Shown here piece by piece: positions 1 to 7,742 of a DNA stretch of 64,000 nucleotides. Location of the stretch: the NCBI GenBank assembly GCA_937927335.1, contig CALBDU010000076.1, forward strand, positions 1 to 64,000, read 5' to 3'. The translations under genes were made by a program, and so were the position numbers. The DNA is from an uncultured Clostridium sp. GTDB taxonomy: Bacteria > Bacillota > Clostridia > Clostridiales > Clostridiaceae. Under the pieces are notes generated by a model that was not told the DNA's origin, searched no databases, and saw nothing but the letters and a program-made list of their open reading frames with translations. Positions within the stretch are counted from its first letter, which is position 1. Every line of letters begins with the position of its first letter.

Positions 1-53
1 TAAATAGGAACTATAGCCGAACAAATAATTTACACACAAAAAAGGACTTGACC

Positions 54-159
54 GCTCGGCAATTAAATTTATTCCATTTTTTATGAAAATTATTGATATA
101 TACGCAGGTTTTCAAGATATTTTCACCCGGACATTGAACATTAATTGAAATTTTGCACA
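54..159. repeat. Right end of a dispersed inverted-repeat element (copy 1, partial)
   Basis: These 106 bases align without gaps to 48615-48720, with 8 mismatches by eye (about 92% identity). The right terminus, TTGAAATTTTGCACA at 145-159, is identical to the right terminus of copy 2. Similarity stops at position 53, so the left terminus seen in copy 2 is absent here. Either this copy is truncated or it is the right end of a longer element that begins before the window. No transposase is visible inside it. Confidence 0.75.
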
Positions 160-411
160 TTTTTGCCCAAAATTTAAAGTCTGGAGTTTCTCAAGTCTCT
201 AATGAGGGATTCCCAATATCATAGTGAAAGCCGGATAACCTTAAAGAATTTCCCACAAACTATAGGTAAATTATGTTTAACTATGTGGTTGAATTATATC
301 AGAAAATGAATATAATTGATGTTAATATGGTTGATCAAATATGTTTGGCATGGAGGAATTTTCTGAAGTATCCTTCCATAGCATTAAAAGTGCTTCTTCA
401 TGATTTTGAAA
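160..411. other. Intergenic region before the DUF4256 gene
   Basis: About 250 bases lie between the repeat end and the DUF4256 promoter. The only thing that stands out is a 51-codon frame at 273-428, starting ATG, without a convincing ribosome binding site. It overlaps the promoter palindrome of the next gene. I do not call it a gene. Confidence 0.4.
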
Positions 412-439
412 TTGAATACCCTAAATAGGGTATTATAAT
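412..439 (+). promoter_or_regulatory. Promoter of the DUF4256 gene with a palindrome in the spacer
   Basis: TTGAAT (412-417) and TATAAT (434-439) are 16 bases apart and fit a sigma-A promoter. The spacer holds a palindrome, ATACCCT-aaat-AGGGTAT (416-433). A palindrome between -35 and -10 is a classic repressor position, but the protein that would bind it is unknown. Confidence 0.55.
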
Positions 440-472
440 ATCAACATTCTATTTGTATAAGGAGTTTTTATT

Positions 473-1039
473 ATGGAAAATGAAAAAAGTGAGCTGTCAC
501 CTGAGCAGCGTGAGGAATTGCTCAATGTATTAAAGGTCCGTTTTGAGAAAAATATGGATCGTCACAAGGGAATTGAATGGATAAAGGTTCAAGTAAAGCT
601 GGAAGCTGACACTAAAAAACTTTGGTCTCTTAATGAAATGGAGAAGACTGGGGGAGAACCGGATGTTGTCGGTTATGATGAAACCACGAGTGAATATTAT
701 TTTTATGATTGTTCCCCTGAAAGTCCTAAAGGCCGCAGAAGCCTGTGTTATGACAATGAAGCACTGGAGTCCAGGAAAGAAAATAAACCAAAAAACAGCG
801 CTCTGGGGATGGCAGCAGACATGGGCATTGAAGTATTAACGGAAGAACAATACCGGGAGCTGCAAAAGCTAGGGAACTTTGATAGTAAGACGTCCAGTTG
901 GGTAAAAACACCTTCAGACATCAGAAAACTTGGAGGTGCCATATATTGTGACCGACGCTATAATACTGTATTCAAGTATCATAACGGTGCGGAATCATAT
1001 TATGGTTCAAGGGGATTCCGGGGATGGCTGAGGGTGTGA
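473..1039 (+). CDS. DUF4256 domain-containing protein
   Basis: This 188-residue soluble protein has the full-length features of the DUF4256 family, including the stretches SLNEMEKTGGEPDVVGYD, FYDCSPESPKGRRSLCYD and a C-terminal region with YNTVFKYHNGAESYY. The biochemical role of the family is not established. The start ATG follows AAGGAG by 8 bases. The gene has its own promoter with a palindrome at 416-433 and is followed by about 150 bases of non-coding DNA, so it is probably monocistronic. No signal peptide or membrane segment is visible. Family assignment is confident; function is unknown. Confidence 0.85.
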   Translation: MENEKSELSPEQREELLNVLKVRFEKNMDRHKGIEWIKVQVKLEADTKKLWSLNEMEKTGGEPDVVGYDETTSEYYFYDCSPESPKGRRSLCYDNEALESRKENKPKNSALGMAADMGIEVLTEEQYRELQKLGNFDSKTSSWVKTPSDIRKLGGAIYCDRRYNTVFKYHNGAESYYGSRGFRGWLRV

Positions 1040-1105
1040 AAAAACATGATTTGTTATTTGTAAAGACAGCTACAGGTATAAAACAAAAATAATGACATGA
1101 TTTTC

Positions 1106-1136
1106 TTGACTTTGATAAGGTATAAGCGTATATAAT
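1106..1136 (+). promoter_or_regulatory. Probable promoter of the VOC-family gene
   Basis: TTGACT (1106-1111) and TATAAT (1131-1136) are separated by 19 bases, slightly longer than ideal. They lie about 60 bases upstream of the start codon at 1194. Confidence 0.4.
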
Positions 1137-1193
1137 CAATAAATTTAAAAAACAGGGGCAAGCTTTCATTATTTGAAAAAAGGAGGTTGTTTT

Positions 1194-1568
1194 ATGCCTA
1201 CAATTGTTCATTTTGATGTAGCTTCAGAAAAACCTGAAAGGGCAAAAAAGTTCTATGAATCATTATTTGGATGGACTATTGAAAGTCCACCCGGCATGCC
1301 GGACTATTACCTCATTGACACCAAGGATCTGGACGGTACTAAAGGTGTTGGCGGCGGCCTAGGTATGAGGGGAGACCCTTCTCAAAGAATTACAGTTTAT
1401 ATTGGTGTGGACAATATTGATGAGTACTGCAATAAGGTGGAAAAGGCCGGAGGAAAAGTAATTCAATCAAAAATGAAGGTGCCTGGATGGGGCTGGCTTG
1501 CAAATTGCATCGATACTGAAGGAAATACTTTTGGGCTGTGGCAGGATGATAATGAGAATATGCCTTAA
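1194..1568 (+). CDS. VOC family protein (glyoxalase/bleomycin-resistance fold)
   Basis: The protein has 124 residues. A single VOC domain starts at MPTIVHFDVASEKPERAKKF and ends with the typical DTEGNTFGLWQ motif, whose Glu-Gly-Asn-Thr/Phe pattern usually carries a metal ligand. VOC proteins bind a metal and act on small or electrophilic substrates; the substrate here cannot be read from sequence. I chose ATG 1194 because AAGGAGG ends 7 bases before it; an in-frame TTG at 1173 lies upstream of that site. A terminator hairpin starts at the stop codon, so the gene is transcribed alone. Confidence 0.85.
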   Translation: MPTIVHFDVASEKPERAKKFYESLFGWTIESPPGMPDYYLIDTKDLDGTKGVGGGLGMRGDPSQRITVYIGVDNIDEYCNKVEKAGGKVIQSKMKVPGWGWLANCIDTEGNTFGLWQDDNENMP

Positions 1569-1593
1569 GGACTTGTTTTAACAGGTCCTTTTT
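1567..1593 (+). terminator. Rho-independent terminator after the VOC gene
   Basis: AAGGAC (1567-1572) pairs with GTCCTT (1585-1590), with an inner TGTT/AACA stem, followed by a run of T. Confidence 0.75.
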
Positions 1594-1723
1594 ATGCTGT
1601 TTAAATTATCAAAGGCGGCCTAATAAGCCAAAAGAAAGAATGGTATTAGTACTATTAAGATAATTTTACAGTTTATATTTGAAATGTTAATATGTAGAAA
1701 AGTAGTGTGAGAGGGGTTATTAA

Positions 1724-2236
1724 ATGATAAGAGAAGCAGGTGAAAAAGATTTAGAAAGTATTTTAGAAATTTATAATGATGCCATATTGAATACAACAGC
1801 GGTCTATACGTATAAGATCCAGACTTTGGAGGAGAGAAAAAAATGGTATGAAAAAAAGAAGCAGGAGGGATATCCTGTGATGGTGTTTAAAGAAAACGGC
1901 AGGACTGTTGGATTTGCTTCATTTGGCCCTTTCAGGGATTGGCCTGCATATAAATATACCATTGAGCATTCTGTATATGTTCATAGGGATTATAGAAATC
2001 AAGGTATTGCAACAATGTTAATGAAGGAAATAATAAAAATTGCTGATGAAAAAGAATATGCTACTATTGTTGCTGGTATTGACGCAGCTAATGAAGGCAG
2101 CATAAAAATCCATGAGAAATTAGGCTTTGAATATTCAGGGAAAATAACAAAAGCTGGCTTTAAATTTGGCAAATGGCTGGACCTTGCTTTTTATCAACTG
2201 AACTTGCCAGGACCTGAAATACCTGTAGGAGAATAG
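1724..2236 (+). CDS. GNAT family N-acetyltransferase, phosphinothricin/amino-acid type
   Basis: This 170-residue protein covers a complete GNAT domain. The acetyl-CoA pyrophosphate-binding signature is RNQGIA, within HSVYVHRDYRNQGIATMLM at about residues 86-104. The N-terminal IREAGEKDLESILEIYNDAI and the middle FGPFRDWPAYKYTIEHSVYV match the Pat/YncA subgroup, which acetylates phosphinothricin, methionine sulfoximine or related amino acids. The true substrate here is not known. It is first in a tight run with the DUF488 gene (26-base gap) and a second VOC gene, so the three are probably cotranscribed. Confidence 0.85.
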   Translation: MIREAGEKDLESILEIYNDAILNTTAVYTYKIQTLEERKKWYEKKKQEGYPVMVFKENGRTVGFASFGPFRDWPAYKYTIEHSVYVHRDYRNQGIATMLMKEIIKIADEKEYATIVAGIDAANEGSIKIHEKLGFEYSGKITKAGFKFGKWLDLAFYQLNLPGPEIPVGE

Positions 2237-2262
2237 AATTATAAGCGGATGAGGAGATAGTT

Positions 2263-2649
2263 ATGTATCATATAAATATTAAAAGAATATACGACCCATT
2301 TGGGGAAACTGACGGGTACAGAATTTTAGTAGACAGGTTGTGGCCAAGAGGAATCAGTAAAGAAAAAGCTCATGTGGATGAGTGGGCAAAATCAATTGCA
2401 CCAAGTACAGAACTCAGAAAAGAATTTCACCATGATCTGATTTTGATGGATGAGTTTAAGAAAAAATATATCCATGAGCTTGACATAAATGAGGATACTG
2501 TTGAATTCCTTGATAAGCTAAGAAAAAAGCTTCAAGCCGTAAATGTGACATTAATATATACCGCAAAAAACCAGACAGAAAACCATGCTTTAATATTAAA
2601 GGAATGGCTTGAGAAACATTTGATTACAAGTTTCACGAATTTAGATTAA
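2263..2649 (+). CDS. DUF488 family protein
   Basis: A 128-residue protein with the family hallmark YRILVDRLWPRGISKEKA near the N-terminus and YTAKNQTENHALILKEWL near the C-terminus. DUF488 proteins are small, soluble and functionally uncharacterised. The start follows a GAGGAGA ribosome binding site. It lies between a GNAT acetyltransferase gene and a VOC gene with gaps of 26 and 17 bases, which suggests cotranscription. Nothing in the sequence tells its job. Confidence 0.85.
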   Translation: MYHINIKRIYDPFGETDGYRILVDRLWPRGISKEKAHVDEWAKSIAPSTELRKEFHHDLILMDEFKKKYIHELDINEDTVEFLDKLRKKLQAVNVTLIYTAKNQTENHALILKEWLEKHLITSFTNLD

Positions 2650-2666
2650 TGTAAGGAGATGTATAA

Positions 2667-3134
2667 ATGAGAAAGATAGTACCTTCCCTTTGGTTTGGTG
2701 ACAATAATTGTGAGGAAGCAGTTAACTATTACGTAAGTATTTTTCCCAATTCTCAAATACATAATATCGCCAGGTATCCTGATGAGAGCCTTGACGAACA
2801 CTTCAAAGGCATGGCAGGCAAGGTTATTACTGCCGAATTCACTCTAAACGGACAAGATTATACTGCATTGGATGGTGGCCCATATTTTCATTTCAATGAA
2901 GCAATATCAATGATTGTTCAATGCGAAGACCAAAAAGAGATTGATTACTTCTGGGATAAATTGTCTCATGTCAAAGAAGCTGAACAATGTGGTTGGGTTA
3001 AGGATAAGTTCGGCCTGTCCTGGCAAATTGTACCTTACAATATGAGAGAACTGATTAAGACCGATGCTCAAATACAATTGATGATGAAAATGAAAAAAAT
3101 AATTATTAAGGAACTTGAGGAAGCAGGAAAGTAG
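2667..3134 (+). CDS. PhnB-like VOC family protein
   Basis: The 155-residue product starts IVPSLWFGDNNCEEAVNYYVSIFPNSQI, the signature of the PhnB-like/3-demethylubiquinone methyltransferase-like branch of the VOC superfamily, and continues with LNGQDYTALDGG and a closing KFGLSWQIVP motif. Members of this branch are widespread and mostly uncharacterised. AAGGAG precedes the ATG at a normal distance. It is the last gene of the GNAT-DUF488-VOC run and is followed by a terminator. Confidence 0.85.
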   Translation: MRKIVPSLWFGDNNCEEAVNYYVSIFPNSQIHNIARYPDESLDEHFKGMAGKVITAEFTLNGQDYTALDGGPYFHFNEAISMIVQCEDQKEIDYFWDKLSHVKEAEQCGWVKDKFGLSWQIVPYNMRELIKTDAQIQLMMKMKKIIIKELEEAGK

Positions 3135-3156
3135 CTGTAACCCATGGTTTATTATT

Positions 3157-3187
3157 CTCCCAGACGGATGGTTTGGGAGATTTTTTT
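3157..3187 (+). terminator. Rho-independent terminator
   Basis: CTCCCA (3157-3162) pairs with TGGGAG (3174-3179), followed by ATTTTTTT. It closes the GNAT-DUF488-VOC run. Confidence 0.8.
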
Positions 3188-3281
3188 GATAAAAGTTAAA
3201 AATCCCTTGACTTAAAGACAACTCCAAGGACTAGAATATAATTATAGGAAAATTAGTAAATTAAAGTTTGGAGGATTAAAT

Positions 3282-4451
3282 ATGAGTTTTAATATGTTTA
3301 TACCAACTAGAACATTATTTGGTTCAGGTCAGTTAAACTGCCTTAAGGATCAGGCTATGCCTGGAAAAAAGGCAATGATTGTAATATCAAAAGGCAAGTC
3401 TACAAGAGGTAACGGATATCTTGCCAGGGTGGAGGAACAGCTTAAGCTTGCAGGAGTTGAAGCTGCAGTATTCGATAAGGTGGAACCAAATCCGCTTAAA
3501 TCAACTGTTATGGCCGGGGCTGCATTTGCAAAAGAAAATGGCTGTGATTTTATTGTGGCAATAGGTGGGGGAAGTCCTATGGATGCATCTAAAGCTATGG
3601 CTGTTATGGCAGTAAATCCTGGGGATCTCTGGGACTATGTTCAGTCTGGAACAGGAAAGAGAAAAGCTTTTATAAATAAGCCCCTTCCTATTATAGCCAT
3701 TACAACAACAGCAGGCACAGGCTCCGAGACAGATGCGGGAGCTGTAATTACAAATGAAGAGACACATGAAAAGACAGCTGTTAAAGGTCCAGAGCTATTT
3801 CCGGTTTTAGCCATAGTAGATCCTGAACTTATGAAAACAGTGCCACCAAGGTTTACTGCTTTCCAGGGGTGGGACGCCCTGTCCCACAGCGTGGAAGGAT
3901 ATATCAATAATAAAACAAATTTAATGAGTGATATGTACGCAATCACTGCTGTTGAAAATGTAAGCAAATATCTTCCGAGAGCGGTTAAGAACGGGAATGA
4001 TATGGAGGCAAGAGAGAGAGTTGCCTTTGGAAATAACCTGTCTGGTGTGGTGATGTGTGTAGGCACAACCTCCAGCCAGCATTCACTGGAGCATGCCATG
4101 TCTGCATACCATCAGGACTTGCCACATGGAGCGGGACTTATCATGCTCAGCAAAGCATATTTCACCTATTTTATTAATAAGCATGTTTGTGATGAGCGCT
4201 TTATACGTATGGCAAAGGCCATGGGCATGGAGGATGCTAAAGAACCTATGGATTTCATTACTATGCTTTCAAAGCTGCAGGAAGAATGTGGTGTAGCAGA
4301 TTTAAAAATGTCCGATTATGGAATAAAGCCGGAGGAGTTTGATGCCTTTGCCCATAATGCCAAGGATGCAATGGGCGCACTGTTCCTGGCTGACAGATGT
4401 GAACTGAGCGTAGAGGACTGCATAGCTATTTATGAAGCCAGCTATAAGTAA
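3282..4451 (+). CDS. Iron-containing alcohol dehydrogenase
   Basis: A 389-residue group III (Fe-type) alcohol dehydrogenase, the full family length. The dinucleotide-binding motif is AIGGGSPMDASKA. The metal site is visible as D198 and H202 in GWDALSHSVEGY, and H267/H271/H282 in the HSLEHAMSAY...LPHG stretch. Such enzymes reduce aldehydes or ketones to alcohols with NAD(P)H; clostridial relatives serve in butanol, ethanol or propanediol formation. The exact substrate cannot be told. The gene stands alone between a terminator and the SPFH gene. GGAGG precedes the ATG. Confidence 0.9.
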   Translation: MSFNMFIPTRTLFGSGQLNCLKDQAMPGKKAMIVISKGKSTRGNGYLARVEEQLKLAGVEAAVFDKVEPNPLKSTVMAGAAFAKENGCDFIVAIGGGSPMDASKAMAVMAVNPGDLWDYVQSGTGKRKAFINKPLPIIAITTTAGTGSETDAGAVITNEETHEKTAVKGPELFPVLAIVDPELMKTVPPRFTAFQGWDALSHSVEGYINNKTNLMSDMYAITAVENVSKYLPRAVKNGNDMEARERVAFGNNLSGVVMCVGTTSSQHSLEHAMSAYHQDLPHGAGLIMLSKAYFTYFINKHVCDERFIRMAKAMGMEDAKEPMDFITMLSKLQEECGVADLKMSDYGIKPEEFDAFAHNAKDAMGALFLADRCELSVEDCIAIYEASYK

Positions 4452-4491
4452 TAGGGTATTGGGTGTCAGTTAATTAACTAAGAGAATTTTG

Positions 4492-4520
4492 TTTACAAAT
4501 TATAACAAAAGTGATATCAT
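4492..4520 (+). promoter_or_regulatory. Promoter of the SPFH gene
   Basis: TTTACA (4492-4497) and TATCAT (4515-4520) with a 17-base spacer, 38 bases before the start codon. Confidence 0.5.
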
Positions 4521-4558
4521 AATAGTATCAAATTAATATTATTATGGAGGTCTTAGTT

Positions 4559-5398
4559 ATGAATGAGCACAAGGCATGGGCCGTGAATGGTTTCTTAGCA
4601 CTAGTTGTTTGTTTGGCGATGTTTGCATTTGGAGTTACTTTGTTTACAAAGCACAACCCGTGGGGCATTCTAATTATTGTACTTGGAATTATTTTAGCTA
4701 CCGGTATTCAGGTGGTACAGCCCAATAAGGCAATGGTGGTTATTTTCTTTGGCAGTTATATCGGGACCATACGCCAGCAGGGAATTTGGCTTACAGTACC
4801 GTTGTCAACTCGCAAAGGAGTTTCACTAAGGGTTCGTAACTTTAACAGCAAAACCTTGAAGGTAAATGATACCGAAGGAAATCCCGTAGAGATTGCTGCA
4901 GTTGTGGTATTTAAGGTTATCGATACGGCAAAAGCTATTTTTGATGTGGATAAATATGAACAGTTTGTGGAGATCCAGAGCGAGACTGCCCTTCGTCATG
5001 TGGCCAGCCGTTATCCTTACGACCTTTACCAGGGAGAAGGATATTCACTAAGGGGTAATGGTGAAGAGGTGGCGAAAGAACTTGCTATTGAGTTGCAGCA
5101 GCGGCTTTCTATAGCAGGGGTGGAAATTTCTGAAGCACGGCTCACTCATCTGGCTTATGCTACAGAAATAGCCGGTGCTATGCTTCAGCGTCAGCAGGCA
5201 AATGCAATTCTGGCAGCTAGACAAATTATTGTTGAAGGAGCTGTGGGAATGGTTCAAATGGCAATAGAGCGTCTTGAAAAGGATAATGTAGTGGTGCTGG
5301 ACGAAGAAAGAAAGGCTGCCATGATTAATAACCTGTTGGTATCAATAGTATCGGAGCGTTCTGCTCAGCCAGTAATTAATACTGGAACTATATATTAA
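4559..5398 (+). CDS. SPFH/Band 7 domain membrane protein
   Basis: The 279-residue protein has two N-terminal hydrophobic segments (about residues 8-28 and 33-48). A stomatin/prohibitin-like SPFH domain follows, with motifs QPNKAMVVIFFGSYIGT and GNPVEIAAVVVFKVIDTAKA, then a helical region rich in Gln/Ala (LQRQQANAILAARQ) typical of SPFH oligomerisation. Proteins of this family scaffold membrane microdomains. The likely start is ATG 4559, because GGAGGT ends 6 bases upstream; an in-frame ATG at 4544 overlaps that site. The next gene, 16 bases downstream, encodes a small Arc-like protein. Confidence 0.88.
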   Translation: MNEHKAWAVNGFLALVVCLAMFAFGVTLFTKHNPWGILIIVLGIILATGIQVVQPNKAMVVIFFGSYIGTIRQQGIWLTVPLSTRKGVSLRVRNFNSKTLKVNDTEGNPVEIAAVVVFKVIDTAKAIFDVDKYEQFVEIQSETALRHVASRYPYDLYQGEGYSLRGNGEEVAKELAIELQQRLSIAGVEISEARLTHLAYATEIAGAMLQRQQANAILAARQIIVEGAVGMVQMAIERLEKDNVVVLDEERKAAMINNLLVSIVSERSAQPVINTGTIY

Positions 5399-5414
5399 AG
5401 CCTGGTAACAGACT

Positions 5415-5585
5415 ATGGATACAAAAAAACAGTTTCCACTGCGCCTTGACCCAAAACTTTATAATGCCTTGGAAAAATGGGCTGCCGATGAATTCCGCAG
5501 TGTAAACGCACATATTGAATTTCTGCTGCGGGAAGCTGTTCGGAAAGAGGGGAGGCTGCCTGGTAAAAAAGAAGATGATAAATAA
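5415..5585 (+). CDS. Small Arc/ribbon-helix-helix-like protein downstream of SPFH
   Basis: A 56-codon gene reading MDTKKQFPLRLDPKLYNALE and onward, ending KKEDDK. FPLRLDPKLYNALEKWAADEFRSVNAHIEFLLREAV has the pattern of an Arc-type ribbon-helix-helix: a short beta strand with alternating F-L-L residues, then two helices with 'SVNAHIEFLL' as the second. Many Firmicutes carry a similar small protein just after their SPFH gene. It starts 16 bases after the SPFH stop and is followed by a strong terminator, so the two form an operon. It may bind DNA or simply partner the SPFH protein; I cannot tell which. Confidence 0.8.
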   Translation: MDTKKQFPLRLDPKLYNALEKWAADEFRSVNAHIEFLLREAVRKEGRLPGKKEDDK

Positions 5586-5587
5586 TC

Positions 5588-5637
5588 AACTCCCGGAAAG
5601 GTTTTACATTTTTACCTTACCGGGAGTTCCCTTTTTA
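5588..5637 (+). terminator. Terminator of the SPFH-Arc operon
   Basis: AACTCCCGG (5588-5596) pairs perfectly with CCGGGAGTT (5620-5628), with AAGGT/ACCTT extending inward, followed by CCCTTTTT. Confidence 0.85.
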
Positions 5638-5742
5638 AAAATCTTATTTAACCTTTGACATTAGCACTTCCTTTAATCATAGATTATCAGAGCATAAAAA
5701 ATATGTTTTTGCAGAATAATTAATAATAAGGAGATGATTAAG

Positions 5743-6237
5743 GTGCATGAGGATAATGTTAAAGGTAAGAAATTAAACCTGCTTCTTTTCAGCGGCGAAT
5801 ATGATAAAGCGCTGGCTGCCTTGACTATTGCAAATGCTGCAAGGGAGCTTGAGGTTGAGGTGACCATATTTTGTGCCTTTTGGGGACTTTTCATATTAAG
5901 GGATCCTGTGAAAATGTCACTGGAGGATAAATCAATGTATGAAAAGATGTTCAGCACTATGACCCCCAGAGGACCGGATGAACTGCCATTATCAAAAATG
6001 AATATGGCTGGAATAGGCAAAGCAATGCTTGTGGAAATGATGGAGGAAACAAATACTCCTGAACTAATTGATTTTCTGAATGGAGCAATAAAAAAAGGAG
6101 TTAAATTTTATGGATGCAAAATGTCTGTGGAGGTTATGGGCTTTAAGCAGGAGGAATTCATCCCGGAGCTTGAAATAATAACTGCAGCAGATTATTTAAG
6201 AGATGCATTAAATTCGGATATGCAGCTATTTGTTTAA
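5743..6237 (+). CDS. DsrE/DsrF/DrsH-like family protein
   Basis: The product is about 164 residues. KKLNLLLFSGEYDKALAALTIANAARELEVEVTIFCAFWGLFIL is the first beta-alpha unit of the DsrE/F-like fold, and KFYGCKMSVEVMGFKQEEF carries the single conserved Cys seen in this branch. Relatives handle sulfane sulfur or persulfide groups, often next to rhodaneses or TusA; here no such neighbour exists, but a desulfurase-like class V aminotransferase lies convergently downstream. I prefer GTG 5743 as start: AAGGAG (5728-5733) lies 9 bases upstream of it and directly abuts the alternative ATG 5734. A bidirectional terminator separates it from the next gene. Confidence 0.75.
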   Translation: MHEDNVKGKKLNLLLFSGEYDKALAALTIANAARELEVEVTIFCAFWGLFILRDPVKMSLEDKSMYEKMFSTMTPRGPDELPLSKMNMAGIGKAMLVEMMEETNTPELIDFLNGAIKKGVKFYGCKMSVEVMGFKQEEFIPELEIITAADYLRDALNSDMQLFV

Positions 6238-6254
6238 ATCTATGCTGCAGCAAA

Positions 6255-6282
6255 AAAGCAGTCCCATAAAAGGCTGCTTTAA
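6255..6282. terminator. Bidirectional terminator between convergent genes
   Basis: AAAGCAG (6255-6261) pairs with CTGCTTT (6274-6280). A-rich and T-rich flanks allow use from both strands. Confidence 0.65.
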
Positions 6283-6291
6283 TTAGTTAAA

Positions 6292-7581
6292 TCACAGGCT
6301 GATACCGTTACCTTGAATAATTTTCTTTAAAACTCTGACAAATATATCAATTTCCTGAATAGTATTGTAAAGTCCAAAACTGATTCGTACCATGCCAGGT
6401 CTTTTTATTTCCGGATTATTAATATAATTCTTTACCTGTTCAGGGGACAATCTTAAAAGACGCTGCACATAGGGCTGGGCACAGAAGCAGCCGCATCTTG
6501 AAGCAATACCGCCAATATCAGATAAAAGCACTGATGTTTTGTCGTAAGGTATACCCTTAATATTAAAGGGTATTATTCCCACTCTGTTTTCAACAGGAAC
6601 TGCATCATACAGCACTATCTCAGGTATTTCCTTAAGTCTTTCTAAGGCATAGGCAGTGAGCTGCCTTTCATGGCTTTCAATATTTTTCATTCCTAAATTA
6701 TTTAAAGTCCGAATTGAAGCCATCAGTGCTACAGCTCCAATTACATTTGGAGAACCTGCTTCTTCTTTTTCTGGAGGCTCATCCCAGCCCACATAGTCAT
6801 GGGTAACATATTTTACAGTGCCACCACCCACATAGTCAGGAGCTCCATTCATAAATACCTCCTTTGGACCGATAAGAACACCTGTGCCAAAGGGAGCAAA
6901 CATCTTGTGACCTGAAAATGCAAGAAAATCAATATTATCCGGATCACCAGGCTTTCCCATGTTTATTGGACTGTGTGGCACTAGCTGTGCACCATCCACT
7001 AATAGCCTTACACCATTTTCGTGGCAAAGCCTTGCAATATCATAAATGGGGTTTTTTGCTCCGGTAACATTTGAAGCTCCGGTAACAGCAGCAAGCTTAA
7101 CCTCATTTTCATATTTTTTCAGCTTTAATTTCATATCTTCCATTGATAATGTTCCATCATCGTTTATATCAATATAATCTATATCATATTTATCTCTCCA
7201 CGGTAAATCATTTGAGTGATGTTCCATGGATGTGGAGAGTACTGTACATTTTTTTGTTTTATTGCATAATCTGTAAGAAAGCTTATTTATAGCCTCAGTA
7301 GTGTTTTTCACAAAAATGGCTGTATAGTAATTTGGATCCGCACCTACAAATCTAAGCACTTCAGCTCTTGCCTTATCATAAAGTTCAGCTGAAAACCGTG
7401 ATTTATAACCTGTACCTCTATGAATAGAGGAATACCAGGGGGAAAACTCCACTACTGCTTCCAATACTGGTTTAAATGGAGGGGTTGTAGCAGCATTATC
7501 AAAATTTATTCCTCTTACATACTGACCGCTTTTTAGAGGAATAAGTGCATCAACACCAACCACCATATCTCTGTAATTCAT
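6292..7581 (-). CDS. Class V aminotransferase / group II cysteine desulfurase-like PLP enzyme
   Basis: A fold-type I PLP enzyme of about 429 residues. It begins its core with INFDNAATTPPFKPV and has the PLP Lys in FSGHKMFAPFGTG and a phosphate-binding region at TTEAINKLSYRL. The loop RCGCFCAQP (residues 362-370) aligns with the RxGHHCAQP catalytic loop of SufS/CsdA, so C367 is the candidate persulfide Cys; C363 and C365 are extra. Likely reaction: removal of sulfur from cysteine or a related lyase/transaminase activity. I start at the Met encoded at 7581 because GGTGG precedes it; a longer frame to 7680 lacks such a site. No sufU or iscU lies nearby. Confidence 0.8.
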   Translation of the reverse strand: MNYRDMVVGVDALIPLKSGQYVRGINFDNAATTPPFKPVLEAVVEFSPWYSSIHRGTGYKSRFSAELYDKARAEVLRFVGADPNYYTAIFVKNTTEAINKLSYRLCNKTKKCTVLSTSMEHHSNDLPWRDKYDIDYIDINDDGTLSMEDMKLKLKKYENEVKLAAVTGASNVTGAKNPIYDIARLCHENGVRLLVDGAQLVPHSPINMGKPGDPDNIDFLAFSGHKMFAPFGTGVLIGPKEVFMNGAPDYVGGGTVKYVTHDYVGWDEPPEKEEAGSPNVIGAVALMASIRTLNNLGMKNIESHERQLTAYALERLKEIPEIVLYDAVPVENRVGIIPFNIKGIPYDKTSVLLSDIGGIASRCGCFCAQPYVQRLLRLSPEQVKNYINNPEIKRPGMVRISFGLYNTIQEIDIFVRVLKKIIQGNGISL

Positions 7582-7742
7582 ATTTACCACCTGCTTTATG
7601 ACTTTAGTACTATTATATTTTTTGATATTAAAAAGGGTGCCAAATATAAGGAAGGCTTTAATATAAAATGGAGTTTTCACAGCAGTATAAAGGAAATTTA
7701 TGCTATAATAATAGAAATATGGATTTAAGGAGTGCTTGAAAT

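Noticed and set aside
3641..4099. A 152-codon minus-strand frame inside the Fe-alcohol dehydrogenase gene
   Set aside because: Shadow of a strong gene on the other strand; Ser/Thr/Val-rich translation without a family pattern.
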